A DNA stretch of 64,000 bases from JACVRW01 sp963819635. Its GTDB lineage: Bacteria > Actinomycetota > Thermoleophilia > Solirubrobacterales > Thermoleophilaceae. Made by a program: the position numbers and the translations under genes. This document shows, in pieces, positions 51,175-58,881 of the stretch. A model generated the notes under the pieces. That model worked only from the letters and a program-made list of their open reading frames with translations, did not search any database and was not told the DNA's origin. The stretch is from NCBI GenBank assembly GCA_963819635.1, contig CAWFWX010000003.1, positions 1,364,001 through 1,428,000 of the forward strand. The letters are read 5' to 3'. Position 1 is the stretch's first letter, and every line of letters begins with the position of its first letter.

Positions 51175-51705
51175 CTAGGCCTCCTTGACCAGCTGCAGGT
51201 CGACGATGATCGTGACCTCGTTGGCGAGCGCCGGGTCCCCGCTCGGGAGCGGGTTGTTCCAGTTGAGCCCGAACTTGGTGCGGTCGACCTTGGCCTCGAG
51301 CTGGAGGCCGAAGCGCTCGCCACCGTACGGATCGGGGGCGGGGTCGTTGATGTGGCCCGTGATCTCGACCGGCTCCGTGTGGCCCTTCAGCGTGAGCTCT
51401 CCGCGGACCGTCAGCTCTTCGCCGGAGCGGCTGATGTCGCGTGCCTCGAAGCCGAGCTCGGGAAAGCGCTCGGCGTCGAAGAACTCCGGGCTCTGAAGAT
51501 GCATCTCCAGGTTCTGGTCCCTCACCTGGACGCTGGCGACCTTCGCCGACCCCCGCAGGGTGCCGTCACTGAGGCGGGCGTCGAACTCGGAGAACGTGCC
51601 CTGGAAGGTGCCCGCCAGGTACGGCACTGCGAACCCAACGGTGGAGTGGATCGTGTCGGCGCTCCAAGCGCCGGTGGGGACTGCCTGCTGCGTTGCCTGG
51701 CTCAT
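51175..51705 (-). CDS. YceI-family lipid/isoprenoid-binding protein
   Basis: 176 residues with the lipocalin-like YceI pattern: WSADTIHSTVGFAVPYLAG, FFDAERFPELGFEA and GELTLKGHTEPVEI. No signal peptide, so a cytoplasmic form. ATG 51705 with AAAGGA 6 nt upstream; it overlaps the epimerase stop (ATGA). Part of the epimerase-YceI-FMN reductase operon under the TetR regulator. Confidence 0.93.
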   Translation of the reverse strand: MSQATQQAVPTGAWSADTIHSTVGFAVPYLAGTFQGTFSEFDARLSDGTLRGSAKVASVQVRDQNLEMHLQSPEFFDAERFPELGFEARDISRSGEELTVRGELTLKGHTEPVEITGHINDPAPDPYGGERFGLQLEAKVDRTKFGLNWNNPLPSGDPALANEVTIIVDLQLVKEA

Positions 51706-52607
51706 GTTGTTCCTTTCGTGTAGCTCCCGCTGCGAAACTCGTCGACAAGGCTCGGATGGGACGGAGACCAATCGAGCTCGCCTCGCGCCTTGGCCGCGTC
51801 CGTGCCCTGGTCGAGCAGCAGGACTTCGGCGAAGTAGTCGCCCAGGCGTGCCCGAGCCTCAGCGTCGGACCCCGGCACGGCTCCCGGAGCTCCGACTGCG
51901 TCCGCAGCCGCCTCGGTCAGCTCTGCAACGGTCGGGTTCAGGCCATCGCCGATGACGTAGTAGCCGCGTGCCGAGTCGTCCTCCAACACGCGTCTGAAGA
52001 AGTTCGCGAGGTCCGCAACGTGGACCGTTGACCAGTGCTGCTCTCCCGTGCCGAGCATGATCAGGTTGCCTGCGTCGTCTCGGGGTGAACCGAGCAGCAA
52101 TCCGGGGACCCCTCCCCCGCCGTCGCCGTAGGCGACGCTGGACTCGATCACGACGCCGCGCATGCCGCTGGCGCCGAGCACTTGCCGCTCGATCGGCTCC
52201 TTCCACGACACCATCGCGGGCGGGTCGAATGGCGTCTCCTCGTCGATAGAGGAGTTCGCCCCGTAAGTCCACAGACCGCCGATCTGGATGTAGGGCTTGC
52301 CGGTGCCGGCGAATGCATCGATCGCCGCATAGACGACTGCCGCATCGAGGTCAGCGCTTGTCTCGTCGCCGGGACTGGCCGTGTGGATCGCGCCGTCCGC
52401 ATCGCGGAGCAGGCTCACCAGCGCCGGCCGGTCGTACAGGTCCACCACCGCCGGCGTGGCGCCACGGGCCGCGGCGCTCTCGGCCTGGGCGTCGTCGCGG
52501 ACGAGCGCTATCACCTCGTGGCCGTGCTCCTGCAGTTCCGTCAGTACGTGAGAGCCGATGAACCCCGTCGCGCCCGTGAGCGCCACTTTCTTGCCTGGGG
52601 AGTTCAT
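51702..52607 (-). CDS. NAD(P)-dependent epimerase/dehydratase family protein
   Basis: 301 residues, extended SDR fold: NAD motif VALTGATGFIGSHVL, then STVHVADLANFFRRVLE as a family block. The YxxxK pair of the active site is not obvious (WKEPIERQ at that place), so it may be an atypical SDR or NmrA-like redox sensor. First gene of the TetR operon; two operator palindromes lie in the 82 bp before its ATG, which is preceded by GGAGGAAG-type sequence about 4-5 nt upstream. Confidence 0.88.
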   Translation of the reverse strand: MNSPGKKVALTGATGFIGSHVLTELQEHGHEVIALVRDDAQAESAAARGATPAVVDLYDRPALVSLLRDADGAIHTASPGDETSADLDAAVVYAAIDAFAGTGKPYIQIGGLWTYGANSSIDEETPFDPPAMVSWKEPIERQVLGASGMRGVVIESSVAYGDGGGGVPGLLLGSPRDDAGNLIMLGTGEQHWSTVHVADLANFFRRVLEDDSARGYYVIGDGLNPTVAELTEAAADAVGAPGAVPGSDAEARARLGDYFAEVLLLDQGTDAAKARGELDWSPSHPSLVDEFRSGSYTKGTT

Positions 52608-52627
52608 TGCTTCCTCCTTCTATTCGA

Positions 52628-52643
52628 TCAATCGCTTGCTTGA
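52628..52643. promoter_or_regulatory. TetR operator copy 3 (degenerate)
   Basis: TCAATCGCTTGCTTGA: right half identical to the two other copies, left half with changes. Starts exactly 40 bp from copy 2, on the same DNA face if bound by dimers. Lies 21 bp upstream of the epimerase start. Confidence 0.6.
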
Positions 52644-52667
52644 CTATATCGAGACACGAGCAACTCG

Positions 52668-52683
52668 TCAAGCACTTGCTTGA
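52668..52683. promoter_or_regulatory. TetR operator copy 2
   Basis: TCAAGCACTTGCTTGA: perfect 7-bp arms around CT. Located just past the TetR stop codon, 61 bp upstream of the epimerase start. Confidence 0.75.
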
Positions 52684-52689
52684 AGAGTG

Positions 52690-53319
52690 TCAGTCGGGGC
52701 TGTTGCCGCGGAAGGCCCCGGCGATAACCGGAACCACCAGCCGCTCGGCCTGCTTCTGCGGCTTGTTCCTGAGCTCGGCGCCGACCGGTGCGAGGGCCAG
52801 CCAGTTCAACATTCCCGCCGCGCAGCGGGTGCGGAAGTTCAGCTCGCTGTCCTTGACGTCGGGCAGGTTTGCCTTCAGCACCCGACGCACATCGGCGCGA
52901 ATCTGATCGAACCTCGCGGACAGGCGCTCCCACCCCTCCGGGGGATCGATTCCCGCGCGGGCGACAATGCGCATGACGGCGAGATCGCGCCCTCCGACCG
53001 ACAACGCGCTCACCATCGGTCGGGCGAACGCCGTCGCCAATTCCTCGAGGGTGGACTCGGGCTCCAGCGCGCTGACCGCCGCCTCCTGAGCGTCCAAGTA
53101 GCGCTCGAGTGCATGCTCGATCGCGGCATCGCAGAGCGATCTCAGGGATCCAAAGTGGTAGCTCACGGCCGCCACGTTGGCCTCCGCGGCGGTCGTGAGC
53201 TCTCGCAGGGTCAGGCCGTCCTCGCCGCGTTCGGCCAGCAGGTCCAGCGCAGCATCCATGAGTCGCGTGCGCGTTCGGAGGCCGGCCTCCCGGCGCTGGT
53301 CCACCCTCTCTGGTTGCAT
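52690..53319 (-). CDS. TetR-family repressor of the adjacent oxidoreductase operon
   Basis: 209 residues. HTH at about 20-65: LRELTTAAEANVAAVSYHFGSLRSLCDAAI (core ANVAAVSYHFGS). C-terminal ligand domain about 80-200, with a TetR-C-like RCAAGMLNWLAL. Same strand and 82 bp upstream of the epimerase operon. Identical palindromes (TCAAGCA-NN-TGCTTGA) precede its own start and the operon, so it probably represses both. Inducer unknown; the operon's reductases hint at an electrophile or quinone. Confidence 0.93.
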   Translation of the reverse strand: MQPERVDQRREAGLRTRTRLMDAALDLLAERGEDGLTLRELTTAAEANVAAVSYHFGSLRSLCDAAIEHALERYLDAQEAAVSALEPESTLEELATAFARPMVSALSVGGRDLAVMRIVARAGIDPPEGWERLSARFDQIRADVRRVLKANLPDVKDSELNFRTRCAAGMLNWLALAPVGAELRNKPQKQAERLVVPVIAGAFRGNSPD

Positions 53320-53327
53320 ACACTAAT

Positions 53328-53343
53328 TCAAGCATATGCTTGA
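53328..53343. promoter_or_regulatory. TetR operator copy 1
   Basis: Perfect 16-bp palindrome TCAAGCATATGCTTGA, 8 bp upstream of the tetR start codon. Same half-site as the two copies before the epimerase gene, which indicates autoregulation. Confidence 0.8.
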
Positions 53344-53362
53344 CAACTCGTCGAGCTATCGA

Positions 53363-53992
53363 CTACGAGCCCGTCGCGGCGAGGGGCGTCGGAGCGCCCA
53401 AGGCCTGGTCGACGTCGTCGGGCAGTCCCTTGATGTCGAATGCCAGGACGATCCGCGTGACCCCGACCGCAACGGCCCAGATCCCAGCGACCGTGATGAG
53501 CGCGGCGAGCGTGGCGCCGGGGTTCGCCAGCGCGAGCACGCCGAGGGGGAGCTCCACCAGTCCGAGGATGAGCAGCAGCCACCAGTTGGGCAGCAGGCGC
53601 CGCGCGGCGAACGCTCCGGAGATGGAGAGCGTCCCGACGACGATCAGCCACGCGCCGAGCACGATCGCGACGGCAACAACCCCGGGATCGGGCCAGACGA
53701 TGATGAGGAGCCCGGCGGCTATCGACAGCAGACCCGCGATCACGTTGACCTGTCGGACGCGAACGCCGATGCCGGTGGTGAGCGCCTCGCTCACACCATG
53801 GAATATGAACAGCGCGCCGATGAAGGTGGCCAGGCTGCGGGTCGACCACTCGATGCTGAAGATGAGCACGCCGGCTACGACGAGCACGGCGCCGTTGAGC
53901 AGCAGCAGCGACCAGTTGCGGGCGATCTGCTGCGCGGCTTCACGCGTGAGCTTGTAACCAAGATTGGGCAGGGTGCCCGGAGCGACGAACAT
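53363..53992 (-). CDS. HdeD-like membrane protein (DUF308)
   Basis: 209 residues with six hydrophobic helices in three pairs, the HdeD/DUF308 layout: NWSLLLLNGAVLVVAGVLIF, FIGALFIFHGVSEAL, LLSIAAGLLIIVWPDPG and TLAALITVAGIWAVAVGVTRI. Acid-stress membrane proteins in enterics; role here unknown. GGAAAGGAAC is close to the ATG. Lies 13 bp after a DUF1003 gene, probably cotranscribed. Confidence 0.9.
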   Translation of the reverse strand: MFVAPGTLPNLGYKLTREAAQQIARNWSLLLLNGAVLVVAGVLIFSIEWSTRSLATFIGALFIFHGVSEALTTGIGVRVRQVNVIAGLLSIAAGLLIIVWPDPGVVAVAIVLGAWLIVVGTLSISGAFAARRLLPNWWLLLILGLVELPLGVLALANPGATLAALITVAGIWAVAVGVTRIVLAFDIKGLPDDVDQALGAPTPLAATGS

Positions 53993-54005
53993 GGTGTTCC
54001 TTTCC

Positions 54006-54506
54006 TCAGGTGGTGTTCACAGGCGGGGCCTTGACCCCGTTGCCGTTGCCTTGCGCCGCGTGCACGTCCCTGGTCAACGACAGGATCTGCTTGGAGAGCT
54101 CGAGCAGTTCGCGGTTCTGGACGTCCTCCTCCTGCACCGTCCGCCATTGCTGGTCGGCGACGACCTGCTGCTTGGCCTCCCCGCGGTTCTGGCTGATCAT
54201 CACGAACGTCGAGAGGAAGATCGCCTCGAGCGAGACGATCATCGTCAGCAGGCCATAGGGGTAGTCCTCGACGCCGAACCCGATCCAGCTGGCGAACCAG
54301 ATGACGTGGAGATACACGAACAGCATTGACCCCGCGAAGCGTGTGATCGCGTCGGCGAGACGGTTCGCTCGCGCCTCGGCGCGCTCGTGTGCGTGCTTGA
54401 TGAGCGCCGGGTTGATCGGCTCGAGCTTGGGCGGAAGCGCGTCGTGGATCAAGGTGATCCGACCGTACGCGCCGTGCGAGCGGTCACCAGACGATTCGCC
54501 GCTCAA
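54006..54506 (-). CDS. DUF1003 membrane protein
   Basis: 166 residues. Two central transmembrane helices (FAGSMLFVYLHVIWFASWIGF region and LLTMIVSLEAIFLSTFVMISQNR, given in part) are followed by a coiled-coil C-terminus (QQVVADQQWRTVQEEDVQNREL). This is the DUF1003 pattern, with PYGLLTMIVSLEAIFLS conserved. Function unknown. Shares a transcript with the HdeD-like gene by spacing. Confidence 0.9.
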   Translation of the reverse strand: MSGESSGDRSHGAYGRITLIHDALPPKLEPINPALIKHAHERAEARANRLADAITRFAGSMLFVYLHVIWFASWIGFGVEDYPYGLLTMIVSLEAIFLSTFVMISQNRGEAKQQVVADQQWRTVQEEDVQNRELLELSKQILSLTRDVHAAQGNGNGVKAPPVNTT

Positions 54507-54558
54507 CTGATCGCCTCTTGCTATCAGTTGCCATGCCCGCGGCGCCTACGGTCCTCTC

Positions 54559-55230
54559 GTGAATCCCGCGCGCGATGCCCCGAGCACTTGGATCGGCCGC
54601 CCCGGGCTGGCCGCCAAGCGGGTGATCACCGGCGCGGCGGGCGGTTGCGTGGCGGCGGCCACGGCGCTCGCGTACGGCGCGTCGTGGTCGGTGGCAGCGC
54701 TCTGCGCCACTGACGTCGCCGCGCTCGTCTTCATCGTCTGGGTGTGGCTCAGCGTCGGGCGCGCCGACGCGGCAGCGACTGCTCGGATCGCCCGCGCCGA
54801 GGACGCCTCGCCGGTCGCCGCTGAGAGCGTCCTGCTCGGCGCGGGCGCCGCCAGCCTTGTTGTCGTGGGGTTCACGCTCTCGGAGGCCGGCGCCGCGACC
54901 GCTCCCGATCGCGGCCTGCTGACCGTGCTGGCCGTGGTGAGCGTCGCGCTCGCGTGGACGGCGGTGCACACGGTGCACGTCCTCCGCTACGCGCGGCTCT
55001 ACTACAGCGAGCCCGAGGGCGGCGTCGACTTCGGCGCGGAGGCCCCCGACTACACCGACTTCGCGTACCTGGCGCTGACGATCGGCATGACGTTCCAGGT
55101 CTCCGACACCGACCTGACGGCACGACGTGTCCGCCGGGTCGCCCTGCATCACGCATTGCTGTCGTACGTCTTCGGAGCGGTGATCCTGGCGGTTACGGTC
55201 AACAGCGTCGCCGGTCTACTGGGGCAGTAG
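54559..55230 (+). CDS. DUF1345 membrane protein
   Basis: 223 residues from GTG 54559. Five hydrophobic helices and the DUF1345 signature DYTDFAYLALTIGMTFQVSDTD (core DFAYLALTIGMTFQVSDT) followed by RRVALHHALLSYVFGAVILA. Uncharacterised inner-membrane family. Ends 3 nt before the AI-2E family gene, so likely cotranscribed. Confidence 0.92.
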   Translation: MNPARDAPSTWIGRPGLAAKRVITGAAGGCVAAATALAYGASWSVAALCATDVAALVFIVWVWLSVGRADAAATARIARAEDASPVAAESVLLGAGAASLVVVGFTLSEAGAATAPDRGLLTVLAVVSVALAWTAVHTVHVLRYARLYYSEPEGGVDFGAEAPDYTDFAYLALTIGMTFQVSDTDLTARRVRRVALHHALLSYVFGAVILAVTVNSVAGLLGQ

Positions 55231-55233
55231 GCC

Positions 55234-56334
55234 GTGGCCGTGATGTCCGCCCGTGACGGTCGCGCCGCCGATGCGGATGCCGATCGACCTGTCCGCCTGG
55301 CTGCCCCGTCCCTGAAGGCCGTGGTGCGGATCGTGGCCATCGTGGTGGCGTGTGCTCTGTTCCTCTACCTCGCGTGGCGCCTGCGCGACGTGTTGCGCCT
55401 GGTCGTCATCTCCCTTTTCGTGGCGCTGGCGCTGTTGCCGGTCGTGGACGCCATCGATTCGCGGGTGCGGCTGCCGCGCGCGGCGACGATCCTCGCCCTC
55501 TACGCCGCGCTGGCCGCCGGGGTGGTCGTCGTCGGCGTAGTCGTGGTCCCGAGCATGGTCAAGCAGGTGGAGCAGATCTCCCGCGACGCGCCAGGCTACG
55601 CGCAGGACCTGCGGCGCAACGACACCTTCCGCCACTACGACGACCGGTACCACATCGTCGCCAACCTCGAAGCGGACGCGCGCGCTCTGCCCGGCCGGCT
55701 GCGCGAGGCCACCGGCCCGCTACAGAACGTCACGGTCAAGGCATTCGGCGCCATCGGCGAGTTCGTGACCGTGCTCTCGGTCGCGTTCCTTCTGATGCTC
55801 AACGGCCGTCGCTACGTGCGGATGGGGCTTCGTCTCACCGGGGCGAGAGAACCGCGCTACCGGGCACTGGTCATCGACATCAACCAGGCCGTCGGGCAGT
55901 ACATGCTCGGCAACATCGCGATCAGCGCCCTGGCCACGCTGGCCACGTGGCTCGTGTTGACGATCCTGGGCGTCCCGTACGCCCTCTCGCTGGCGATCGT
56001 CATCGGGTTCTTCGATCTGATCCCGCTCGTGGGGGCGACGATCGGCGCGATCTTGGTGGCGCTCGCGACGCTGACCGTGGACTTTCCGACGGCGACGATC
56101 GTGTGGATCGCGTTCGCGATCGCCTACCAGCGGTTCGAGAACTACCTCGTCCAACCACTCGTCTACGGCCGCGCTCTCAACGTCAACCCGCTCGTCACGA
56201 TCCTCGGAGTGCTGGCCGGTGCAGCGCTGCTGGGGATCCTCGGGGCCCTGCTCGCCATCCCCGTTGCCGCCGCGGTCCAGATCATCATGCGCGATTGGTG
56301 GGCGAACCGGACCGCGGCTCCGGAGGCGGCATAG
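55234..56334 (+). CDS. AI-2E family transporter
   Basis: 366 residues. Eight predicted helices and the family blocks LYLAWRLRDVLRLVVISLFVALAL (core LRDVLRLVVISLFVAL), FFDLIPLVGATIGAI and PLVYGRALNVNPLVTIL. The family (TqsA/YdiK type) includes exporters and Na/H antiporters; AI-2 export should not be assumed. GTG 55234 or ATG 55243 may be the start. Its 3' end overlaps the convergent histidine kinase by 50 nt. Confidence 0.92.
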   Translation: MAVMSARDGRAADADADRPVRLAAPSLKAVVRIVAIVVACALFLYLAWRLRDVLRLVVISLFVALALLPVVDAIDSRVRLPRAATILALYAALAAGVVVVGVVVVPSMVKQVEQISRDAPGYAQDLRRNDTFRHYDDRYHIVANLEADARALPGRLREATGPLQNVTVKAFGAIGEFVTVLSVAFLLMLNGRRYVRMGLRLTGAREPRYRALVIDINQAVGQYMLGNIAISALATLATWLVLTILGVPYALSLAIVIGFFDLIPLVGATIGAILVALATLTVDFPTATIVWIAFAIAYQRFENYLVQPLVYGRALNVNPLVTILGVLAGAALLGILGALLAIPVAAAVQIIMRDWWANRTAAPEAA

Positions 56335-58405
56335 AGAGCGGCAGGGTCGCCGTCACCCGAGTGCCGCCGCCTTTCGGGCTCTCGATCTGCAGCCGCCCGC
56401 CGAGCGCCGTCACTCGGTCGTTCATCCCGACCAACCCGTGACCCCCGGGATCGGCGCCGCCTGACCCGTCGTCACGAATGTCGATTCGCAACACCCCGTC
56501 GTCGACCGATGCGCTGACCTCGGCGCGCTCGGCATTCGAGTGTTTCACCACGTTGGTGAGAGCTTCGGCCACTATGAAGTAAGCGCTCGCCTCGATCTCC
56601 GCCTGGAACCGGTCGGCTGGGACCTCCACGTGCACGGGGAGGTCAAGCCGCGTCACCAGCGCGCCCACTCCCGCCCGGAGGCCGCCGTGGGTCAAGACGA
56701 CCGGCAGGATTCCGCGCGCCAGCTCGCGCAACTCCGCAGTGCCCTCCTGGGCATGCGTCAGCGCTTCGGCCACGAGTGACTCTGCCTTCCCGTCCCCCTC
56801 TCGGAACGCTCGCTGGGCGAGCTTGAGCGTCACGATTGCATGCACGAATCGCTGCTGCGCCCCATCGTGCAGATCGCGCACCACGCGGCGACGGGCCTCG
56901 TCCCCCGCTGTAACCAGACGCGCCCGCGACGCCGTCAGCTGGTCTCGGCTATCGGCGTTGGCTATGGCCGTGTCCAGCAGCCCGGCGAACTGACTCATCC
57001 GCGCTTCGGTGTCCGGGGGCGGGGACGCGTCGCCCACCCAGGTCGCGACCATGACACCCCAGAGCCGGCCGTCCACGATGATCGGCACCCCGACGCTCGC
57101 GCGCACCCCAAAGTCCTTGGCGAGCTCGCCGATGGCGCCATCCAGCTCGCCGAACTGCTCCAAGCGCGCAGGGCGCTCCGTCCGGCGCACGGTCGAGGTC
57201 AGGTTGTTGCCCTGGTGATTCACGCGCGTGCCGGGCGGCACACGCGCGGCATTCGCTCCGGTATGGGCAACCAGAACCACGTACTCCGCCGGCTCGTAGC
57301 GGGCCAGCGAGACCCCATCGGAGCCGATGAGCGCCTGCGTCTCGGCGACCACGGCCTCGAACACCGCCCCGGGTTGCGCGCCCTCCGCGACCAGCGTTGC
57401 CACGCGACGCAGTGCGGCCTGTTCCTCGGCCAGCCGTTCGATTTCCGCGCGCGCCTCGGCGTTGGCGACGGCTGTGCCGACAAGCTCGGTGAACTGGCCC
57501 ATCCGCGACTCGGTGCGCGGCGGAACCGGCGGCGCGCGCCTCCAGTGGACGGCCAGGGCGCCCCACAGCCGTCCACCCACGATGATCGGGGTTCCGGCCG
57601 AGCAGCGCACGCCGAGCTCCCGGATGAACGCTGCGATCGGCCCAGGGATGGTCGACCAGTCCTCCCAACGTGCGGGCGCGCGGGTGTCTGCGATCGTCGC
57701 CGCCGGGTCGCCGGGCTGCATCTGCCAACGAGGCGGAACCGGCGGATGCTTGCCGTCGGCAGCCCAGACACCCACAGTGACCACGCTGTCGTCCTCGAAC
57801 CGGGCCATCGCGGCGTAGTCCGAACCAAGGAGCGTGCCGACCTCACGAGCCACGGCGGCGAACAGGTCACCCGCCGGTACGTTCTGTGCCACCAGCGTCG
57901 CCACCCGTCGCAGCGCCGCCTGCTCCTCGGCGAGCGCCGTCACCTGCTCGCGCGCGTCAGCGTTCGCGACTGCGGTCGCCACCAGCTCCGTGAAGTCGGC
58001 CAGCCGGGCCTCGGTGACTGCGGGCATCGGACCCTCACCGGACCCGACAGCGATCGCCCCCCACACCCCGCCCTCGACGACGATCGGATGGGCGACCGCG
58101 GAACGCATTCCCCCGGCCCGTATGACTTCGGGCATGTGCGCGCCCGCCGGATCGTCGGTGTCGAACCGCGCCGCGCGCCCCGTCCTCCGAACCGCGCCGA
58201 CTATGAAATCTGGATCCAACTCGAGACGTGCGCCGGGTGCATACGGACCGCCGTTAGCTCCCATCACCGCCACGGTCCCGTCCGCTTCGAACCTCAGGAT
58301 CCCGGAGGCGTCGGCGTTCAACAGCGCCTGCACCTCGTCGGCGACCGCCTGGAAGACCTGCTCCGGTCCCGTCCCCCGTGCGACCAGGGTCGCCACGCGA
58401 CGCAA
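56285..58405 (-). CDS. Triple-GAF sensor histidine kinase (NarL-type partner)
   Basis: About 706 residues. Three GAF domains, each preceded by an almost identical connector (EEQAALRRVATLVA), at about 10-150, 175-320 and 345-490. Then HisKA_3 with the phosphoacceptor His in RRRVVRDLHDGAQQRFVHA, and a HATPase_c with DDGSGGADPGGHGLVGM. No transmembrane helix, so a cytoplasmic sensor. The frame upstream of 58405 belongs to the PPOX gene and has no start codon. TTG 58405 is used here; GTG 58396 is equally possible. No response regulator is adjacent. Confidence 0.88.
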   Translation of the reverse strand: MRRVATLVARGTGPEQVFQAVADEVQALLNADASGILRFEADGTVAVMGANGGPYAPGARLELDPDFIVGAVRRTGRAARFDTDDPAGAHMPEVIRAGGMRSAVAHPIVVEGGVWGAIAVGSGEGPMPAVTEARLADFTELVATAVANADAREQVTALAEEQAALRRVATLVAQNVPAGDLFAAVAREVGTLLGSDYAAMARFEDDSVVTVGVWAADGKHPPVPPRWQMQPGDPAATIADTRAPARWEDWSTIPGPIAAFIRELGVRCSAGTPIIVGGRLWGALAVHWRRAPPVPPRTESRMGQFTELVGTAVANAEARAEIERLAEEQAALRRVATLVAEGAQPGAVFEAVVAETQALIGSDGVSLARYEPAEYVVLVAHTGANAARVPPGTRVNHQGNNLTSTVRRTERPARLEQFGELDGAIGELAKDFGVRASVGVPIIVDGRLWGVMVATWVGDASPPPDTEARMSQFAGLLDTAIANADSRDQLTASRARLVTAGDEARRRVVRDLHDGAQQRFVHAIVTLKLAQRAFREGDGKAESLVAEALTHAQEGTAELRELARGILPVVLTHGGLRAGVGALVTRLDLPVHVEVPADRFQAEIEASAYFIVAEALTNVVKHSNAERAEVSASVDDGVLRIDIRDDGSGGADPGGHGLVGMNDRVTALGGRLQIESPKGGGTRVTATLPLSMPPPEPRSGSPTNRA

Positions 58406-58439
58406 GGCCGCTTGCTCTAGTCCATGATCTGCGGGGCGG

Positions 58440-58838
58440 TCAGGCGGCGTAGCCGGTCGCCTTCTCGACGGACATGCGGAGGATGAGCCTGACCGCGCCG
58501 GGTCGGTCCGGATCGGGATCGCGGCCGTCGTACTTCCACGACAGCCCTGTGTCGAACGCGCGGCCGACGTCCTCCCCCATTTGCGTGACGCGGCCGCGCA
58601 GCTCGACGTAGTTGTACGGGTCCTCCGAGTCGAGCACGGTGACGCTCGCCCGCGGGTCACGCTCGAGGTTGCGGTGCTTGCGGCGTCCCGCCACCGTGGA
58701 GAAGAGCACGTCGTCGCCGTCGCGGCCGACCCACATCGCCGACGTCTGCGGCCCGCCGTCCGGGTTGATCGTGGCGAGCACGGCGAAGTGGCGGCCGTCG
58801 AGCAGCCTGCGGATCTCATCGTTGAGTGCGATGCCCAT
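58440..58838 (-). CDS. Pyridoxamine-phosphate-oxidase-like (PPOX, F420/FMN-binding) protein
   Basis: 132 residues: GRHFAVLATINPDGGPQTSAMW, then VLFSTVAGRRKHRNLERDPRASVTV (split) and YVELRGRVTQM, the split-barrel PPOX class common in actinobacteria as F420-dependent reductases. ATG 58838 chosen; the frame extends upstream without family sequence. It lies 34 bp upstream of the histidine-kinase start on the same strand. Confidence 0.9.
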   Translation of the reverse strand: MGIALNDEIRRLLDGRHFAVLATINPDGGPQTSAMWVGRDGDDVLFSTVAGRRKHRNLERDPRASVTVLDSEDPYNYVELRGRVTQMGEDVGRAFDTGLSWKYDGRDPDPDRPGAVRLILRMSVEKATGYAA

Positions 58839-58881
58839 GAAACAGCAGCGTACGGCGCACACGCGCGCGCGGTCGTGCACA

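Noticed and set aside
55234..56334. Quorum-sensing AI-2 exporter
   Set aside because: The family name is historical; no luxS or AI-2 genes are present, so no signalling role is claimed.
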